The translations under genes and the position numbers were made by a program. From positions 167,289 through 231,288 of the forward strand of contig NZ_JAQQPZ010000001.1 in assembly GCF_028750675.1 (NCBI RefSeq): DNA of 64,000 nucleotides, in the 5' to 3' direction. This document shows, in pieces, positions 46,128 through 56,600 of the stretch. The notes under the pieces are model-generated. The model was not told the DNA's origin. It ran no database searches and saw only the letters and a list, made by a program, of their open reading frames with translations. The first letter of the stretch is position 1; each line of letters begins with the position of its first letter. This stretch comes from Shewanella metallivivens. GTDB taxonomy: Bacteria > Pseudomonadota > Gammaproteobacteria > Enterobacterales > Shewanellaceae.

Positions 46128-49100
46128 CTAGTCGATTTCGAAACTGTAGTAGATATCTAACGACTGGCTCAACGTGCTTGATACACTTTCAAGGTACAGT
46201 TGTGACAATAAATAATAGCGTACGGTCATTTCATACCCTGGATTAAATACTCCTACACCATATTTAATCATTAAATCTTCACCGATATAGCCACTCACTG
46301 CGACTTTGCCATCATCATTGGTATCTAGTTGAACGTTAGAGAAACCAAATTTCTCAATTAATCCTGTCGCAGTGCTGCCGATACTGTTCATGGCACCACC
46401 ATCAAACTGGGCCCCTAAACTGAGTGCCGCTCCCATCATTAATGAGTTACTTTGTTCATTTGAAGTAGAGGTAAACCCTTTACCTGTTAAAATATAAGAT
46501 AACACTTCAGCTTGTTCTTTTACCGGGCTAGAAAACAATGTCACTACTGGTCGCATTGGGGTTCCTGTGACTCTTACGCCAGCGGTAATATCTTCATCTT
46601 TAATATCGCGGGTCGCTTCAATATTCAGATTAGGCACTGATATTGGTCCGACAAACTGAACCTCACCAGTATCAATGGTGAGTGTTTGCCCCATAAATTT
46701 GTAACTGCCATTATTGATCTTAACATCACCAAATAACATTGGTGGCTTAAAGGCTTGTTGTTGTAATAGTAAATTACCAGAGAGCTTTCCTTTAAGGCCC
46801 ATGCCATCAACGGTAAGGTTTTTGCCTACATTGACATTAACATCCGCAGTAATGGCATACGGACTGGTTTTCACCGTCTGTTCTGAAATCGAGTCGTTAA
46901 ACACAACGTCATTTGATACAGCGATACCGCCCTCTGCTAGTGGCACAATCTTGATCTGTCCAGATGGCACATTTATCTGACCTTTTACAGCAAATAATTT
47001 TTGGTCGAAGGTCATGTTAATGTCAGGAGAAACACTTAAAATCGCCATTGGCGGCTGAATAACGGCCAAATTACTGCCTTTAATATTTATATCACCACTA
47101 AACTGGCCTTGTGGCCATGCTAGAGTTCCTTGTGTGCTCACTTCGCCATCGCCCATATGCCATTGGCCGCTGAGTTGTCCTTGTTGGCCTTCTAGCGCTA
47201 AAGACAAATACAGCTTGTCAATCAATGTTGGGTTAGAAGAGAGGGCAAACGCTCCATCATTGAGCTTAATATTACCTGATACGCGTGGTTCCATAAGCGA
47301 GCCATTTAATGTTAATCGACTAGACAGTAAGCCTTCTAAGGTTGCAAGCCTTGGGAAAAACTCACCAAATGGAGCCAAATTTAATGCATTAATGTCGATG
47401 TTACCTTGCAATGTCCTATCTGGGGTGATGTTGACACTCAGTTGGCTTTGCCAATTAGCAATACCTGATGAATTAAAACTAAGGCTACTGTTGACTTGTT
47501 TTTCATCGAGTGATGCATGGAGTAATAATTGTTGATAATCAATGCTCACCGGCTTTGTTTTAGCGCGGGTGAGGGTAATGTTGCCTGGCATTAGGGTAAA
47601 CTGTAAATCAGCGGTTGGTTTTTTGCCTTTGGCCCAATGGATTTCGCTAGTAAGGGCTGCTTGGCCGTCCCAGGTTATTTTTTTCGATAAAATCGGGGCA
47701 AATAACTGCCCAGGATTACCTGAAAAATTAATATTTGCTTGCCCGGTATGACCTAAATTGATGTCGTTGACTAAACAAAGTCTATTGTGTGGGTGCACTA
47801 GGCAAAAACCACTGAGCTTGCCGATTTGCTTTGATTGGTCCCAGTTTATGGTTATGGGGGTGTTTTGCTGCCATATGCCGAGCGCATTCGCTATATTGAA
47901 CTGAGTCAACACGCCTTCAAACCGTTGTTTATCAAGGTCACTGGTACTGGCTAATTGGCTGTTAATTACGATATCGCCGAGCGTGCTCAGTGTGGTTTGT
48001 TGCTGATGTTGGTCACCTTCGCTGCGTAAGGTCAGTTCACTTAATTTGTAATTGTTCCAAAAAAGTAACGAGTTTTTGATGTCGATACTGTAGCGATGCT
48101 GCTCATAAGGTTGGTAATTGGCAACCAATGACACGTTATCGATTTTACTGCCGTGATAACTTAACTTATTAATTTGCGCGTCAACATCAACAATCGGATT
48201 GGCGCTATTACCACTGACATCGACCTTAGCATATATACTGCCGCGACCACCTTTGAGCCATTGTCTTAAATCGGGCACATTGAGTTCAGCATCAATATCC
48301 CAAATTGTGTCGGCGGTGCCGTTAACGATTAAATGTGCTCCTAACGCGTGTGCCTGCAAGTTATCAGCATTGATAGCAAGCGCCTGGTTGAGCGTAATAT
48401 TGCCTTGTAGATTGAGTGGATACCCATTAAGGCGTCCGCTAAGATCAGCCTGTTCAATTGCTACTTGCCAGTTGTTTTTATTCACCATGCCCTGGTGAGT
48501 AAAGTGGCCACTAAATAGACTTGTCATCGGGCTATATTGACTGAGGTAGTCGATATGCTGCAGTTGAATATCATTGGTTATCACGTTGACTTGCCAGTTG
48601 AGATCATTTTTATATGATAACTGGCCGTCTAAATCGATATTGCCAGCAATTGACTTGACACTTAACTGATTAACTTTAAGTGTTTTATTACGATTATCAA
48701 TATCGGCAACAATATCAAGATTAGGGTGATAAGGTGTCGTCAATTGCCCTTGTAATTTGGCTATTTGGTCGTGTAAATCACCTTGACTACTTAAGTGTTT
48801 TATTTGAGTGATATACTGAGGTTGTAGCATTGGCCATTGTATATAGGTATCGCTAAGCTCGAGCTGGTAAGCAAGCTGTGCTGAGGTGAGGTCTACGGTT
48901 GCTGCCAAGTTAAACCGATTATCACCTTTGGCGATGGCATTTATATTGAGCTGAGATAAGTCTTGAGTTAACTCAAGACGTAAACTGTGATTTGTTAACC
49001 CTGGCAACTCATCCACTTCTTTGATATTAGCCTGGAGTTTGAGCGTTAGCGGGTAGTTTTGTTCAAACGCGATATCACCAATTACTGTCACATCGCCATA

Positions 49101-49997
49101 ATCATGTGCGATGTCGAGTTGGCTAATACCAAGCTGGAAGGCTCTAAAGTTAGCCCCTAATCTGATGAGGCTAAAATGATCAACCCGCTCTCCAATAATC
49201 AGCTCGCTTTGTGTTGCCTCTAATTGTTTTACTTTCAGCGGAAATGGCATGTATATTTGCGGCAAATTGGCTAGTGGCCAATCGTTTTCGTTGAGGTCAT
49301 CTGCCAGGTTTTGTTGGGTTGACGTTGGGGTGGTTGGAATGTTGACCATCAGACCTAAACTGCTTAAGTGGTCAATTTGCAAACCGCTTTCATTCCAAAT
49401 CGCTTCTGTTGCCAACTCATCAGCGTGAAAAATCATCTTGTTAACGGTGACATCAACTTGTTTAAATTGCGCTTTATTAAGGCTTATCGTTATAGGTAAT
49501 AGTAACTCTTGATGACTGGTTTGTTCAGGCTCTATGGCCTCGCCATGGCTAGGCGTACTATGGGGAATATCATCAGTAACAATATCAACCTTAAGCTTTG
49601 ATGCAGAGAGGTTTGACACGCACACCTGACTGTTAATAAGGCAGGTCGGTATCCAATTAAGTTCAACGTCTTGTGCATCAACACTGATGCCGGGCATTGT
49701 CCATGATAAGTGATCTAATGTTAAGTCACTATTAAGCGTGCCTGATTGATAGTGCGCGCTAATATCACTAACAAATTGATTAACTAGCACGACAGTCACT
49801 TTACTGCCAAAAGGTGTACCAATTAATACCGCAATCAGCATCAATAATATCAGTGGCACATAGATTAAAATGCGGGTGTAGAGCTTTATAAAACGCCATA
49901 TTTTGGCTTGTAAGCTCAGCGGTGCGTGCTTTTGCTTTGTCGTGGTTTGTGTGTTGTCATCCACTGGCGGGGTTTGTGGTGTTGTTTTATCTATCAT
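46128..49997 (-). CDS. tamB: Translocation and assembly module protein TamB
   Basis: 1289 residues. One N-terminal membrane anchor (about 34-56, ILIYVPLILLMLIAVLIG) is followed by a very long beta-rich periplasmic bridge and the conserved C-terminal TamB domain (DUF490; EATRDIKDEDITAGVRVTGT region). AsmA-like bridging proteins move phospholipids between membranes. With TamA it also helps assemble some outer-membrane proteins. Its start overlaps the tamA stop by four bases (ATGA). Confidence 0.95.
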   Translation of the reverse strand: MIDKTTPQTPPVDDNTQTTTKQKHAPLSLQAKIWRFIKLYTRILIYVPLILLMLIAVLIGTPFGSKVTVVLVNQFVSDISAHYQSGTLNSDLTLDHLSWTMPGISVDAQDVELNWIPTCLINSQVCVSNLSASKLKVDIVTDDIPHSTPSHGEAIEPEQTSHQELLLPITISLNKAQFKQVDVTVNKMIFHADELATEAIWNESGLQIDHLSSLGLMVNIPTTPTSTQQNLADDLNENDWPLANLPQIYMPFPLKVKQLEATQSELIIGERVDHFSLIRLGANFRAFQLGISQLDIAHDYGDVTVIGDIAFEQNYPLTLKLQANIKEVDELPGLTNHSLRLELTQDLSQLNINAIAKGDNRFNLAATVDLTSAQLAYQLELSDTYIQWPMLQPQYITQIKHLSSQGDLHDQIAKLQGQLTTPYHPNLDIVADIDNRNKTLKVNQLSVKSIAGNIDLDGQLSYKNDLNWQVNVITNDIQLQHIDYLSQYSPMTSLFSGHFTHQGMVNKNNWQVAIEQADLSGRLNGYPLNLQGNITLNQALAINADNLQAHALGAHLIVNGTADTIWDIDAELNVPDLRQWLKGGRGSIYAKVDVSGNSANPIVDVDAQINKLSYHGSKIDNVSLVANYQPYEQHRYSIDIKNSLLFWNNYKLSELTLRSEGDQHQQQTTLSTLGDIVINSQLASTSDLDKQRFEGVLTQFNIANALGIWQQNTPITINWDQSKQIGKLSGFCLVHPHNRLCLVNDINLGHTGQANINFSGNPGQLFAPILSKKITWDGQAALTSEIHWAKGKKPTADLQFTLMPGNITLTRAKTKPVSIDYQQLLLHASLDEKQVNSSLSFNSSGIANWQSQLSVNITPDRTLQGNIDINALNLAPFGEFFPRLATLEGLLSSRLTLNGSLMEPRVSGNIKLNDGAFALSSNPTLIDKLYLSLALEGQQGQLSGQWHMGDGEVSTQGTLAWPQGQFSGDINIKGSNLAVIQPPMAILSVSPDINMTFDQKLFAVKGQINVPSGQIKIVPLAEGGIAVSNDVVFNDSISEQTVKTSPYAITADVNVNVGKNLTVDGMGLKGKLSGNLLLQQQAFKPPMLFGDVKINNGSYKFMGQTLTIDTGEVQFVGPISVPNLNIEATRDIKDEDITAGVRVTGTPMRPVVTLFSSPVKEQAEVLSYILTGKGFTSTSNEQSNSLMMGAALSLGAQFDGGAMNSIGSTATGLIEKFGFSNVQLDTNDDGKVAVSGYIGEDLMIKYGVGVFNPGYEMTVRYYLLSQLYLESVSSTLSQSLDIYYSFEID

Positions 49998-51877
49998 AAG
50001 TCTGTCCCCATGGTTAAATGGAAACGATAAGAACGTGCAACCGTTTCGGTTTCTTTTAAACCAAAACCTAAATCAAGTTTGATGGGGCCAATTGGGGAAA
50101 TCCAGTGAACCCCCCCCCCCACAGCGACAACAGGTTCAAGTTGACCAGTATCAAAAGCATTACCCGCATCAACGAAGCTAGCAACTCGCCAGGTAGGGGT
50201 TAAATAATATTGATATTCGATACTTCCCACCGCCAAATAACGCCCCCCAACAACTTGGCGCGATAGGCCTCCCTCGCTATTGGTATAATCAATATAAGGG
50301 CCGAGCTCTTGATAACTGTAACCACGAATACTTTGATCTCCACCGGCAAAATAACGCAAAGACGGCGGAATTTGGCTGATATCATTATCACTGGCAATGT
50401 TGGCGCCTAAATCAATCCGCGCCACAAAACGGTGATTATCGAATATCGTTTCTATCCATTTAAAGCGAGCTTGCAAGCGGGCTAAACGGATGGTCGACCC
50501 TAAAGACGGATCGGCATATTGCACACTGTATGTTTGTCTAAATCCCGATTTAGGGTCCAAGGTATTATCACCACGGATAGTTTTGGTGAGGTTATAACCC
50601 ATTAAATATAAGCGCGGGTCATAATCGGTATCTTCTTGCTCATAAAACTCTCTAATAGACTCAAGAGAATAGCCATATAGCCAATTGTGTTTTGAGCGTA
50701 ATTGCCTCGACAACCCCAGTAGATATTTTTCAGACTCTAATTGGCCTGTATTCTCGAATGAGCGACTTTCTTCGTCATAATCCTGAGTGACGCCATAAGT
50801 GTCGCGTAATAAACCAGCCTTTATTTTTAGCTGGTCATTTAACGGATGACTCAATGGAATGGTATAGGTGGTTAAGATTTTTGGGCGCTCAGGAGACCAT
50901 TCAGCAGTGGTTTCTTGAAAGTGACCATAACGGTTAATTTGCGGGGTCCGCCAAGTGAGTCGCACTCTAGGTTCAAAGGTGTCTTCGGTACTGTTACCGA
51001 TGTCGGCACCTAAACCGACTTCAATTAAATGGCTTGGTTTTGGGCTTAACTCTACTTTGATAGGGACCAGACCATCGTTGATTTTATCTATTTGCGGCAA
51101 GACTTTAATATTACTAAAGTAACCTGTATCTAATAGGTTACGGTTAAATTCGGTTAATTGCTGAGTCGCGTAGGGGGCGGAGGCATCAAATGGAATTAAA
51201 GCTGCTAGTACGTCCTCATTTAATGTGCTGCCATTAAAATCGACTTCTCCAAACACATAACGTTTGCCGGAATCAAACTGTAAATTAATTTGTGCAGTAT
51301 TTAAATCACGATTGATGCTGATTTCTGAGCGGGTGTATTGACCATCAAAATAACCTCTTGCTAATGCAAGGGTAACCAGTTGTGATTTTATTGAATCATA
51401 TACCCCATGATTTAAGGTGTCGCCAGGCTTTATTTTGAGGGTGTTTAGCCATAAAGCAAACATGTCATCTTGCAGCATGTCGCCAGTGAAATTAATATCA
51501 ACCCATTGAATAACAACCGGATCGCCAGGAGTAATATTGATATTAAGCTCCCAAGGGCCTGACTCCGTTTCTTTAATGTCAATATCGACAATCCCATGGT
51601 AATACCCCATTGACTCTAAGGCATCTTGAGTATTGTCTTCGACGGTAAATAAAAACGCTCTGCGCTGCACATCAGAGTCAGGCAAGGTGCCCAGATGCGC
51701 ATTGATATTATTGGTTAGCTTTTTGTTGGCACCACTGATGTTCACTTTTAACCAATTTGCGTCAGCCAGCGCAAAGCCTGACATCAGTAAGGTCAAAAAT
51801 AATAATAACAATTGGCCAAAAGTAATACGTTGAGTGGACAAATTAAGCAAATTTTCCAAAAGTGATGCGGGTGACAT
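49994..51877 (-). CDS. tamA: Translocation and assembly module outer-membrane protein TamA
   Basis: A 627-residue Omp85 protein: signal peptide (LLLLFLTLLMSGFALA), three POTRA domains (about 40-280) and a 16-strand barrel with GGDQSIRGYSYQELGP (the loop-6 RGY motif). It forms the TAM complex with TamB. Codons 586-590 contain an uninterrupted run of 11 G (plus-strand C run 50110-50120). A one-base slip there would replace the last 38 or so residues, including the C-terminal strand. The start ATG gives a signal peptide preceded by 19 polar residues, and a start further in is possible. Confidence 0.94.
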   Translation of the reverse strand: MSPASLLENLLNLSTQRITFGQLLLLFLTLLMSGFALADANWLKVNISGANKKLTNNINAHLGTLPDSDVQRRAFLFTVEDNTQDALESMGYYHGIVDIDIKETESGPWELNINITPGDPVVIQWVDINFTGDMLQDDMFALWLNTLKIKPGDTLNHGVYDSIKSQLVTLALARGYFDGQYTRSEISINRDLNTAQINLQFDSGKRYVFGEVDFNGSTLNEDVLAALIPFDASAPYATQQLTEFNRNLLDTGYFSNIKVLPQIDKINDGLVPIKVELSPKPSHLIEVGLGADIGNSTEDTFEPRVRLTWRTPQINRYGHFQETTAEWSPERPKILTTYTIPLSHPLNDQLKIKAGLLRDTYGVTQDYDEESRSFENTGQLESEKYLLGLSRQLRSKHNWLYGYSLESIREFYEQEDTDYDPRLYLMGYNLTKTIRGDNTLDPKSGFRQTYSVQYADPSLGSTIRLARLQARFKWIETIFDNHRFVARIDLGANIASDNDISQIPPSLRYFAGGDQSIRGYSYQELGPYIDYTNSEGGLSRQVVGGRYLAVGSIEYQYYLTPTWRVASFVDAGNAFDTGQLEPVVAVGGGVHWISPIGPIKLDLGFGLKETETVARSYRFHLTMGTDL

Positions 51878-51994
51878 GTGTCACCATGATTAGAATGCTA
51901 TTGTCGCTATAAAGATGAAAACTCGCAACATTATCATTGTAATAAGTCATATAAATGGTTACAAAGATATACGTGTTTCAAGGACTTGCCGATC

Positions 51995-53029
51995 ATGAAT
52001 AAATTATATTTAACCTTTGCCTTATGTTTAGGCCTTGGCGCTAATAGCGTACTAGCTCAAGAACAAAGCCCGATTACCATTGCCATTCACGGTGGCGCAG
52101 GCACTATTAATGCGGCTGATTTGACCGCAGAGCAACAACAAGCCTACCGCGACAAGCTGACTGAAGCTGTTAATCGCGGTTACCAGATATTAGAGCAGGG
52201 AGGAGAGAGTGTTGATGCGGTAAAAGCAGCAATTAACATTTTAGAAAATAGCCCATTATTTAATGCTGGTGTTGGCGCGGTCTATACCTTTGATGGCGGC
52301 CACGAACTTGATGCGTCAATTATGGACGGTAAAAGCATGAATGCCGGTGCCGTCGCTGGGATAAAACACATTAAAAACCCAATAGATTTAGCGATAGCAG
52401 TCATGCACAAATCACCCCATGTCATGTTGTATGGCGAGGGGGCTGAGGAGTTTGCCTTAACTCAACAATTTGACTTAGTGCCAAATAGTCATTTTGATAC
52501 CGCACATCGTTATTCACAATTACTTGATGCCAAAGCCAGTATTATCAAGGCTGAACATGCTAACGGTGGTGATTATCAAGCGTCTGTTAGTATGTTAAAA
52601 GCGCATTATAAATTTGGCACCGTTGGCGCAGTTGCGCTTGATAAAAAGGGTAACTTAGCGGCTGGGACGTCAACGGGTGGTATGACAGCCAAACGCTTTG
52701 GCCGTATTGGCGATTCACCCGTCATTGGCGCGGGCACTTATGCTGAAAATGGCGTTTGTGCTGTATCTGCAACAGGGCATGGTGAATACTTTATACGTTA
52801 CCAAGTGGCTGGCGATATTTGTGCAAAAGTAAAATACCAACACAAAACCATTATCCAAGCCGCAGATGAGGTGATTAATCATACCTTAGTCACCGCAGGT
52901 GGCACAGGTGGGGTTATCGCGATTGATCAACAAGGTAACATTGCAACGCCATTTAATACCCAGGGAATGTACCGCGCAACTCGTCATCAAGGACAAGAAG
53001 CCAAGGTCATGATATGGCGAGAAAACTAA
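51995..53029 (+). CDS. iaaA: Secreted isoaspartyl peptidase / L-asparaginase (plant type)
   Basis: A 344-residue Ntn-hydrolase. The precursor cleaves itself before T209 in KFGTVGAVALD to give alpha and beta chains. The N-terminal AIHGGAGT and the STGGMTAKRFGRIGDSPVIGAGTYA are diagnostic. A signal peptide ending SVLA puts it in the periplasm, whereas E. coli IaaA is cytoplasmic. ATG 51995 is preferred over TTG 51986 on spacing from AAGGA. It is divergent from tamA. Confidence 0.92.
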   Translation: MNKLYLTFALCLGLGANSVLAQEQSPITIAIHGGAGTINAADLTAEQQQAYRDKLTEAVNRGYQILEQGGESVDAVKAAINILENSPLFNAGVGAVYTFDGGHELDASIMDGKSMNAGAVAGIKHIKNPIDLAIAVMHKSPHVMLYGEGAEEFALTQQFDLVPNSHFDTAHRYSQLLDAKASIIKAEHANGGDYQASVSMLKAHYKFGTVGAVALDKKGNLAAGTSTGGMTAKRFGRIGDSPVIGAGTYAENGVCAVSATGHGEYFIRYQVAGDICAKVKYQHKTIIQAADEVINHTLVTAGGTGGVIAIDQQGNIATPFNTQGMYRATRHQGQEAKVMIWREN

Positions 53030-53036
53030 TTGTTTA

Positions 53037-53061
53037 TTAACCGATTAAGTTAATCGGTTAA
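53037..53061. terminator. Palindrome after iaaA, possible terminator
   Basis: TTAACCGATTAA and its exact complement are separated by one G. The stem is strong but has only AAATTT after it, so its stop function is uncertain. Confidence 0.45.
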
Positions 53062-53170
53062 ATTTACTGTCCAGATAATTATTCTTGACTAAACTTAAGT
53101 TATATCGGCATTAATCGATATGCTTTTTATGTTTATATTTGCACCAATTGTTGTGCATTTTGGGGGTTAT

Positions 53171-53587
53171 ATGGATTCGATTAAAATTAAAGACCACATG
53201 GATAGACGTCCTGTTTTACTCAATAAAAATATGTCGTTAGCCATTGCAGTTGAACAGCTGCTTACTCACAATAAAAGTGGTGCACCGGTTGTAGATGAAA
53301 AAGGTGAGCTGGTGGGCTTTTTATCGCAACAAGATTGTTTAGCTGTGATGTTAAAAAGTAGTTACCACTGCGATATGACCAGTATTGTTGAAGATTGCAT
53401 GAAAAGCCCGGTGTTATCTGTTGCGCCCGATGACAGTATTTTACAATTAGCTGAGCAAATGCTCGGTGCTAAACCCAAAATATACCCAGTAATAAGCAGT
53501 GGTAAAGTGATTGGTACGATTAATCGTACCAATGTACTTAACGCCATGAATACCTATATGCAACAGTGTTATCTCACTCCGGCATAA
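53171..53587 (+). CDS. CBS-domain protein
   Basis: 138 residues made of a tandem CBS pair (about 1-65 and 66-130; repeated NMSLAIAVEQLLTHNKSGAPVVDEKGELVGFLS and DDSILQLAEQMLGAKPKIYPVIS). CBS pairs usually bind adenine nucleotides and regulate other proteins. No effector domain is fused. I start at ATG 53171 after GGGGG, because the longer frame from 53120 adds a hydrophobic stretch unlike the family. Its partner is unknown. Confidence 0.85.
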   Translation: MDSIKIKDHMDRRPVLLNKNMSLAIAVEQLLTHNKSGAPVVDEKGELVGFLSQQDCLAVMLKSSYHCDMTSIVEDCMKSPVLSVAPDDSILQLAEQMLGAKPKIYPVISSGKVIGTINRTNVLNAMNTYMQQCYLTPA

Positions 53588-53664
53588 CAATCGTCAAAAT
53601 CAATACCATTATGCTGTTTTCCTTGCTAGGATCGCTTTTTTCGATGTAAGCAAGGGAATCAGAT

Positions 53665-56600
53665 TTGAATTCGGACCTTCACCCGCTATCTAAGGCGTAT
53701 CTTAATCTTTGTTATCAAACCGATGCTGCTAAAATCCGTCGTCGATTATTTCGTATTAATAAAGAAGCCGAGTCTGAAAAAAAATCTCAAACGTTAGCGC
53801 AACTCACCGAAGAGGCAAAAAAAGCCTATGCCAAAGCGCAACAACGTTTGCAATCAAGGCCTGTCGTAAGCTACCCAGACGAACTTCCGGTATCGCAAAA
53901 GCGCGAAGACATCGCTTCAGCCATTGCCAATAATCAAGTTGTGATTGTGGCCGGTGAAACGGGCTCAGGTAAAACCACTCAGTTACCTAAAATTTGCTTA
54001 GAGTTAGGCCTAGGAACACGCGGCCTTATTGGGCATACTCAACCGCGCCGTTTAGCCGCCAGAAGTGTTGCCAATCGCGTCGCTGATGAGCTTAACAGCC
54101 CACTGGGTGAAGTGGTTGGTTTTAAAGTGCGCTTTGCCGATGCCATTAGTGACAATAGCTACATCAAGCTGATGACCGATGGTATTTTGCTGGCAGAATT
54201 AACATCAGATCGTTTTTTAAATCAATACGACGCCATCATTATCGATGAAGCCCATGAGCGAAGCCTTAACATTGATTTTATCTTGGGGTATTTAAAGCAA
54301 GTACTCAAAAAACGCCCAGATTTAAAAGTCATTATCACTTCGGCAACTATCGATGTTGAGCGTTTTTCTAAGCATTTTAATCATGCGCCTGTCATTGAAG
54401 TCTCAGGCCGTACGTATCCTGTTGAAACTCGATACCGACCACTTGTACGAGATAACGACGCCGACCTTGATGTCAGCGACGGTATTTTTGCCGCGGTAGA
54501 TGAGTTAATCGCTGAAGGCCCAGGCGATATTTTGATCTTTATGAACGGTGAGCGCGAAATTCGTGACACCGCAGAGTTACTGCGTAAACAACAGTACCGC
54601 GACACAGAAATTTTACCTTTGTATGCGCGCCTGTCGTATGGCGAACAGTCTAAAGTGTTTAAAAGCCATATTGGCAGGCGGATTGTGTTGGCCACCAACG
54701 TGGCAGAAACCTCATTAACCGTGCCAGGTATTCGTTATGTGATTGACCCAGGTACTGCACGCATTAGTCGTTATAGTTACCGCACTAAAGTACAACGCTT
54801 ACCCATTGAGCCAATATCGCAAGCCAGCGCCAATCAGCGTCAGGGGCGTTGTGGTCGTGTTGGCCCGGGGATTTGTATTCGTCTTTACGATGAAATGGAC
54901 TTTATTCAGCGTCCTGAATTTACCGATCCTGAAATTTTGCGTACCAATCTCGCTTCGGTTATTTTGCAAATGTTGGCAATTGGCTTAGGCGATATTGCTG
55001 GTTTTCCATTTATTCAGCCACCCGATCAAAAACACATTCGTGATGGTTTTTTATTGCTTGAAGAACTGCAAGCCGTTAAAAAACACCGCAATGACCTAGT
55101 GTTAACGCCTCTGGGTAAAGATTTAGCCAAAATCCCACTCGACCCACGATTAGCCCGTATGGTCATCGAAGCCAATAAGCTAGGCTGTTTACATGAAGCG
55201 TTAGTGATTACTTCAGGCTTGTCGATTCAAGATCCACGTGAGCGCCCCATTGATAAAAAGCAAGCTGCCGACGAGTGTCATCGCCGCTATGCCGATAAAG
55301 ACTCAGACTTTGTTAGTTGGGTAAAACTGTGGGATCACGTTAAAGATCAAAAACATGAATTGTCTGCGAGCCAATTTAGAAAACAATGTCGCGACGAGTT
55401 TTTAGCCTATTTACGTGTGCGTGAATGGCAAGATTTATACACCCAAGTTAAACAAGCAGTACACGAGCTTAAATGGCGCGTGAGCGACAATGCCGCCAGT
55501 TATGAGCAATTACACAAAGCCTTATTGTCAGGCTTGCTCAGCCATATTGGCTTTAAAGGTGAAAACAACGAGTATTTAGGTGCCCGTAATCGTAAGTTCT
55601 TTGTGTTTCCTGGTTCGCCGTTAGCCAAAAAAGGCCCTAAATGGATTATGGCCGCCGAGTTGACTGAAACATCACGTTTGTTCGCCCGTTGTTGCGCCAA
55701 AATAGAGCCAGAATGGTTGGAGTCTCTGGCCTCGCATTTGGTGAAAAAGAATTATGTAGAACCGCACTTTGAAGCCAAAGCAGGCAGTGTTATTGCACTT
55801 GAAAACCAGGTGTTATACGGCTTAACCATCGTTAATCGCCGCCGCGTGCAATATGGGCCAATTGATGCTGTCGAGGCGCGTGAGATCTTTATTCGTAGTG
55901 CATTAGCAGAAGGGCAGTTACAAACCAAAGAGGCCTTTTTTGTTAATAACCAAACATTGCTTAACGATATTGAATCGTTAGAGCATAAGTCGCGTCGTCG
56001 CGACATTTTGGTAGACGAACAAGTGCTGGTGGATTTTTACGAACCGCTGATCCCTGCCGGTATTTACAATGCACCCTTGTTTTTTGCTTGGTGGAAAAAA
56101 GCCCGTCAACTCACTCCTGACTTATTAGATTACAGTCAGGCTCTGTTGATGCAACGCAGTGCTGATCATATTTCGGCGTTGGACTTTCCTGAAGTGTGGC
56201 ACAAAGCTAATTTGGCATTAAAAGTCAGTTACCATTTTGAGCCTGGCAATGTTGATGATGGCGTGTCGGTGCACATTCCTGTGGCGCTGATAAACCAAAT
56301 TGACGATAGTGATTTTGATTGGTTAGTGCCAGGACTGCGTGAAGAAAAGCTTGTGGCTTTAATTAAGTCGCTTCCCAAAAACTTGCGGCGTAATTTTGTG
56401 CCCGCACCAGATTATGCCCGTGCTTGTTATCAAGCGATGAAACCATTTGAACTGCCTATGATTGAGTCCATGTGCAAGCAATTGCTGCGCATGAGTGGCG
56501 TGCGGATTTCAGTTGATGACTTTGATTTAACCCAAATCACTGAACATCTTAAAATGAATTTTAAGATTGAAGATGATAAGGGCCGCCTTGTGGCGCAAGG

